Shown one piece after another: positions 61,101-64,000 of a stretch of DNA of 64,000 bases. Source of the stretch: Pseudoscleropodium purum (lineage: Eukaryota > Streptophyta > Bryopsida > Hypnales > Brachytheciaceae); contig OZ017797.1 of assembly GCA_963969395.1 (NCBI GenBank), forward strand, positions 22,754,001 to 22,818,000, given 5' to 3'. The position numbers and the translations under genes were made by a program. The first letter of the stretch is position 1; the number at the start of each line of letters is the position of its first letter. The notes under the pieces are model-generated. The model was not told the DNA's origin. It made no database searches and saw nothing but the letters and a program-made list of their open reading frames with translations.

Positions 61101-63441
61101 TGTTTAAACAAAATTCAGCCTTCACCATGCCTGCCAACTTTATGAATATGGGCTACCCTTTGAACCGGACCGTAGGATTGCTATAGCCAGGATTTCGAAT
61201 CTTTCTTCTGTTACAAACCTGCAGCAATTCCCTCCAGCCAACCTTGCGGGTTCTCGAGTTTCTTTGCAGCAAAGGCACCGATCCCTGTCATGAGGATTGC
61301 ACCAGGGTACTGAAACAGCACTCCGGACATAAGGCCACCTGCGATTTAGCCCCAACCCAACCCGTCAATCATTCAATAGGACACTCAGCAATCCCAATCA
61401 GTTTCACAGTCATACCCAGAGTACTGCATGTACCCCTTTGGCGGTGCAGCTGCTTTCAAGTAATTGGTGGCATGCTTGAAATGATCTACGTAAACCCTAA
61501 TATCATGAGTGGCACCCTTCCACTGATGCATTGTGTGTTCTCCAGTGATTTGTTCTTCATGAGTGGCACCCTTCTACTAGAGTCTTGGTTTAGGGGCTAG
61601 GGTAATAAAGTGCTAGAAATGTGACATTCAAGCACTCCAAACTTCGAAAACGAGAACGTTCAAGTGCTCAATTGAAAGCTTGAGCTCTAAAATAGATGGC
61701 AATTACAGCTCTGAGGTTTCAGCTAATAAGTAAGGAAAATCTAGAGTGAAGTTTTAGTTGGGCTCCAATTTTCAGTGGCAAGACTCAAAAATACTCCGGT
61801 TCGTCAAAACTCAGACTTCAGTATGCCCTAATTTCGTGAAACGCTGCCAATTTAGGGTTTCTACTGACGCAATTCCATAGCTGCAGCTCGGAAATTAAAG
61901 AAAAGGTGGACTTCGGAGTTGATGAAAAGCTGGATTAGATACCCACCGAGCAATCCCTTCTTCAGCACACCCAATGCAAATGACACCTGCGTCGAAGCAG
62001 GTCCCGGCAAGCACTGGCAGAGCGCGAAGATCTCCAAGTACATGGGCAAGGGCATCCACCGAAGCCTCTCCACAAGACGCTGCAAATTTGGAGGTCACGC
62101 AAGGAGAAGAGTCCATTAACTTATGCGAAAAACACGCTCTTAGAACCAATGCCATTTCACACAGGAATGCTCTACCTATTCAAGATGAATCAAAAGGAGG
62201 TTATTTTAAAATCTTCATGGGAGACTAGGAGAACTGATGCACATCCCAAGGATTCAAAATGCCCGTCATGGAAATCCATAATCTGATCTCGTAGTTATAA
62301 CCTGGCTATAAAACCTCCTATGATCTCATCGTCAGTTTTGTCAAATCGACGTGATTCTGAGTGCCAGAAATTGTGTTTTTCATCAACAAAAAGCTCCAAA
62401 AACTAAGGCTATAGGCTGTTTATATTTCAGACTGCAGTCCAGAATCAGGAACTATACAACAACGTAGGAGTTAGACAACCAATATTTCATTAAAATGGCA
62501 TTCCACAAACTTAGACTGTGCAGTCTGAAATCAATACTTGTCCTAGAAATGAATGAAAAAATGGCGTAAGGAATGCCACCATTGTAACGAAATTTTCCTT
62601 TAGAGAACAATCTTAATGTCTTGGAGAATTAAATTCTAAACCTACTTACATATTCTAAACATATCATTAATAAGCAAGTCAAAAGGATTCCCACCATAAA
62701 TGGCTAGAGCTAGAATCTTAGTATCAAATGAATTGGAGAATTAAATTCTAAACCTACTTCCGTATTCTAAACATAACATTTATAAGTAAGTCAAAAGGTT
62801 TCCCACCATAAATGGTCAGACCTAGAATATTCTGCACCAGTCGAACTCTTAACCTCAAACTAGGGGAGAGAAACGAACACTTGCAGGCTTATATTGACGA
62901 TGCAGCAACGGAAAACAACACAGGTCAAAGCGGTAACCAGTAACTGCCACAACCCAAATAACACCCGCTGTCTCCACTTACGAATGTTATGAATAGGAAT
63001 ATTCTCCATAACTCTTGAGTAATGCTATGCCTGTGAGTACAAGGAGGAGATTTGAATTTTAACAAACAGGAGACAGCAAGTAATTAACCTCCTAGTCAAT
63101 AATCAGTATATATATCCGACAACACACTTACGGAATCAATACCACCCGAGACATTACTGCTCCACATTTCCAAGACCGATAGTCTGGCGTACGTGACGCA
63201 CCTTCTGGAAAAGGGCAATGTGCGCCGCAGGACCTCCGAACGCCACCCACCCCAGCAACGAGAACTGCTTGAGAATGTCGACGTACCCCACCGACGCCAC
63301 CTTCGCCTCCTCCTCCTCTTCAATCACGGATTCGCCATCTCCCGTGGTCCGGTCCGGATCCTGCGCTTCCACGTCCATCGAGTGCAAGCCTCCATTCGGC
63401 CCGTCGCTTCGCTTCGAGGTTGCAGTGGCCGGCTCTGTCAT
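58146..63441 (-). CDS. Chromate transporter (CHR family) copy B, six exons, intact
   Basis: Exons on the minus strand: 63441-63202, 62079-61947, 61338-61219, 60605-60388, 59746-59612 and 58727-58146. All have GT-AG borders and compatible phases, giving 475 residues. The acidic N-terminal tail (EEEEEA) is followed by two homologous CHR halves. The first has FGGPAAHIALFQK (68-80) and CQCLPGPAST (101-110). The second has YGGGQVVLPML (295-305) and ALPGPLFN (342-349). About ten hydrophobic segments suit a membrane transporter. CHR proteins (TC 2.A.51) export chromate or carry sulfate-like oxyanions in bacteria and fungi; substrate and membrane here are unknown. As I recall, the family is known from algae and seed-free plants and absent from flowering plants. 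Two MITEs lie in introns. Confidence 0.92.
59145..59284. mobile_element. MITE, GAATTTCGTTAAAATGG family, copy 2
   Basis: 140 bp with ends GAATTTCGTTAAAATGGC at both termini (inverted), extending to ATTCCACA. It lies in intron 5 of CHR copy B. Copy A has the uninterrupted sequence TACTTGCGTGTACAACGCAT at the matching place. Confidence 0.88.
62483..62594. mobile_element. MITE, GAATTTCGTTAAAATGG family, copy 3
   Basis: About 112 bp with ends ATTTCATTAAAATGGCATTCC and, inverted, ATTTCGTTACAATGGTGGCA. It is in intron 1 of CHR copy B and absent at the aligned place in copy A. Confidence 0.8.
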
Positions 63442-64000
63442 CGATTCTGGACTGCAAATTATGTTCTAAGCAGTACCATCACATCCGTTGCGCTTCGTCA
63501 TGCGCAAACACATCTTCCGCTAAATCGGAAAGTACTTACACACGACTGAAAATATTTTAATTAGCCATCACATGCAAGAGGACCAAAAGAGTGTATATAT
63601 GAGGGCGACAAGCTGCGCAAGCAGCTAGCCAGCCACGCGGGATCCGAATCGACTGAACTCGGTTCAATCAAGAAGGGGAATCGACACGAAGGGAAATCAG
63701 CATGATTGTGCACGCAATCTGAGAAGCGAGCTCGCATTCTTCACCGCCAGCAGCACTGGCCAAAGTATACTAGAATTCGGAACAGGAGATGGGATTATTA
63801 TTAGTCCGGAGTTGAAGACTGTACGAGGTACGACCTGTCCGTAATCCCCGTACAAATGCATCTAGACGGGATGTGAGGCGAACGGCGAGCATCCCGGGGA
63901 ATCGTTCTTTGGGCTCCGCCGTAGTTGAGAGTCGGGGGGGTGGCACACGCCGTTCGCAGCCTTTGCACTTAACTCCTGAGCGCTTCAAAGTCCATATTTT
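63442..64000 (-). promoter_or_regulatory. Upstream region of CHR copy B
   Basis: It is alignable with 15956-16350 upstream of copy A, including GGAACAGGAGA and GCATCTAGACGGGATG blocks. It probably holds the promoter and 5' UTR. It lacks the G-box MITE that copy A carries at 16366. No TATA box stands out. Confidence 0.4.

Larger units (their letters stand above)
57340..63950. repeat. Segmental duplication, copy B (chromate-transporter segment)
   Basis: It is the direct-orientation counterpart of 10.5-16.35 kb, about 47 kb away. In B the 3' flank block (GATGCAG...AATGTCGTAAAAACTA...GTAAGCACCTG) occurs twice, at about 57345-57540 and 57835-58080, so B has an extra internal duplication next to the gene end. 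Two MITEs (59145-59284, 62483-62594) are present in B and absent from A. Confidence 0.88.

Noticed and set aside
1..64000. CRISPR arrays, bacterial operons, tRNA or rRNA genes
   Set aside because: No regularly spaced direct repeats with unique spacers, and no tRNA or rRNA sequence, were noticed. The genome is eukaryotic.

Overview
The window is nuclear DNA of a land plant. It has spliced genes with GT-AG introns, AT-rich repeat-filled spacers, a Ty3/gypsy chromovirus, 8-bp-TSD DNA transposons, and plant-type housekeeping genes (mL43, a DnaJ-DUF1977 protein, an MSI4/FVE-like fragment). Two copies of a eukaryotic chromate transporter (CHR) gene, together with the style of the atypical kinase near 28 kb, suggest a seed-free plant (bryophyte, lycophyte or fern). 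That placement is inference from family memory and was not tested.

Layout. 1-2.9 kb: AT-rich spacer. 2.9-6.4 kb: a complete two-coding-exon DnaJ gene on the plus strand. 6.4-10.5 kb: AT-rich spacer with a MITE. 10.5-16.35 kb: copy A of a chromate-transporter segment (minus strand), broken in exon 4 and carrying two small hAT-type MITEs. 16.7-27.0 kb: AT-rich spacer of decayed dispersed repeats, a foldback hairpin and a large inverted repeat. 27.05-38.77 kb: an 11.7-kb element with hAT-like ends (CAGGGTTGAC termini, perfect 8-bp target duplication ATTTTGAG). It carries an atypical kinase gene, a gene with a Ser/Tyr/Gly-rich tail, and a coiled-coil/RING-H2 gene. All three are damaged, and a GC-rich CGGACGG array lies about 180-220 bp upstream of each. 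38.8-48.9 kb: AT-rich spacer with an intronless CDPK/PPCK-like kinase and further dispersed repeats. 48.97-49.49 kb: a complete two-exon mitochondrial ribosomal protein mL43 gene. 49.8-55.66 kb: a decayed Ty3/gypsy chromovirus. 56.18-57.29 kb: remnants of an MSI4/FVE-like WD40 gene. 57.3 kb to about 63.95 kb: copy B of the chromate-transporter segment, with a fully consistent six-exon gene.

The main observations are the cargo-bearing hAT-like element, whose ends, target duplication and a paralogous empty site all lie in this window, and the CHR duplication. In the duplication, copy B keeps a 475-residue reading frame while copy A has lost an exon-4 splice acceptor through a 186-bp deletion. 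The small MITEs in copy A have 8-bp duplications, termini resembling those of the large element, and the same CGGACG-type subterminal motifs. They may belong to one mobilisation system. I see no transposase gene in the large element.
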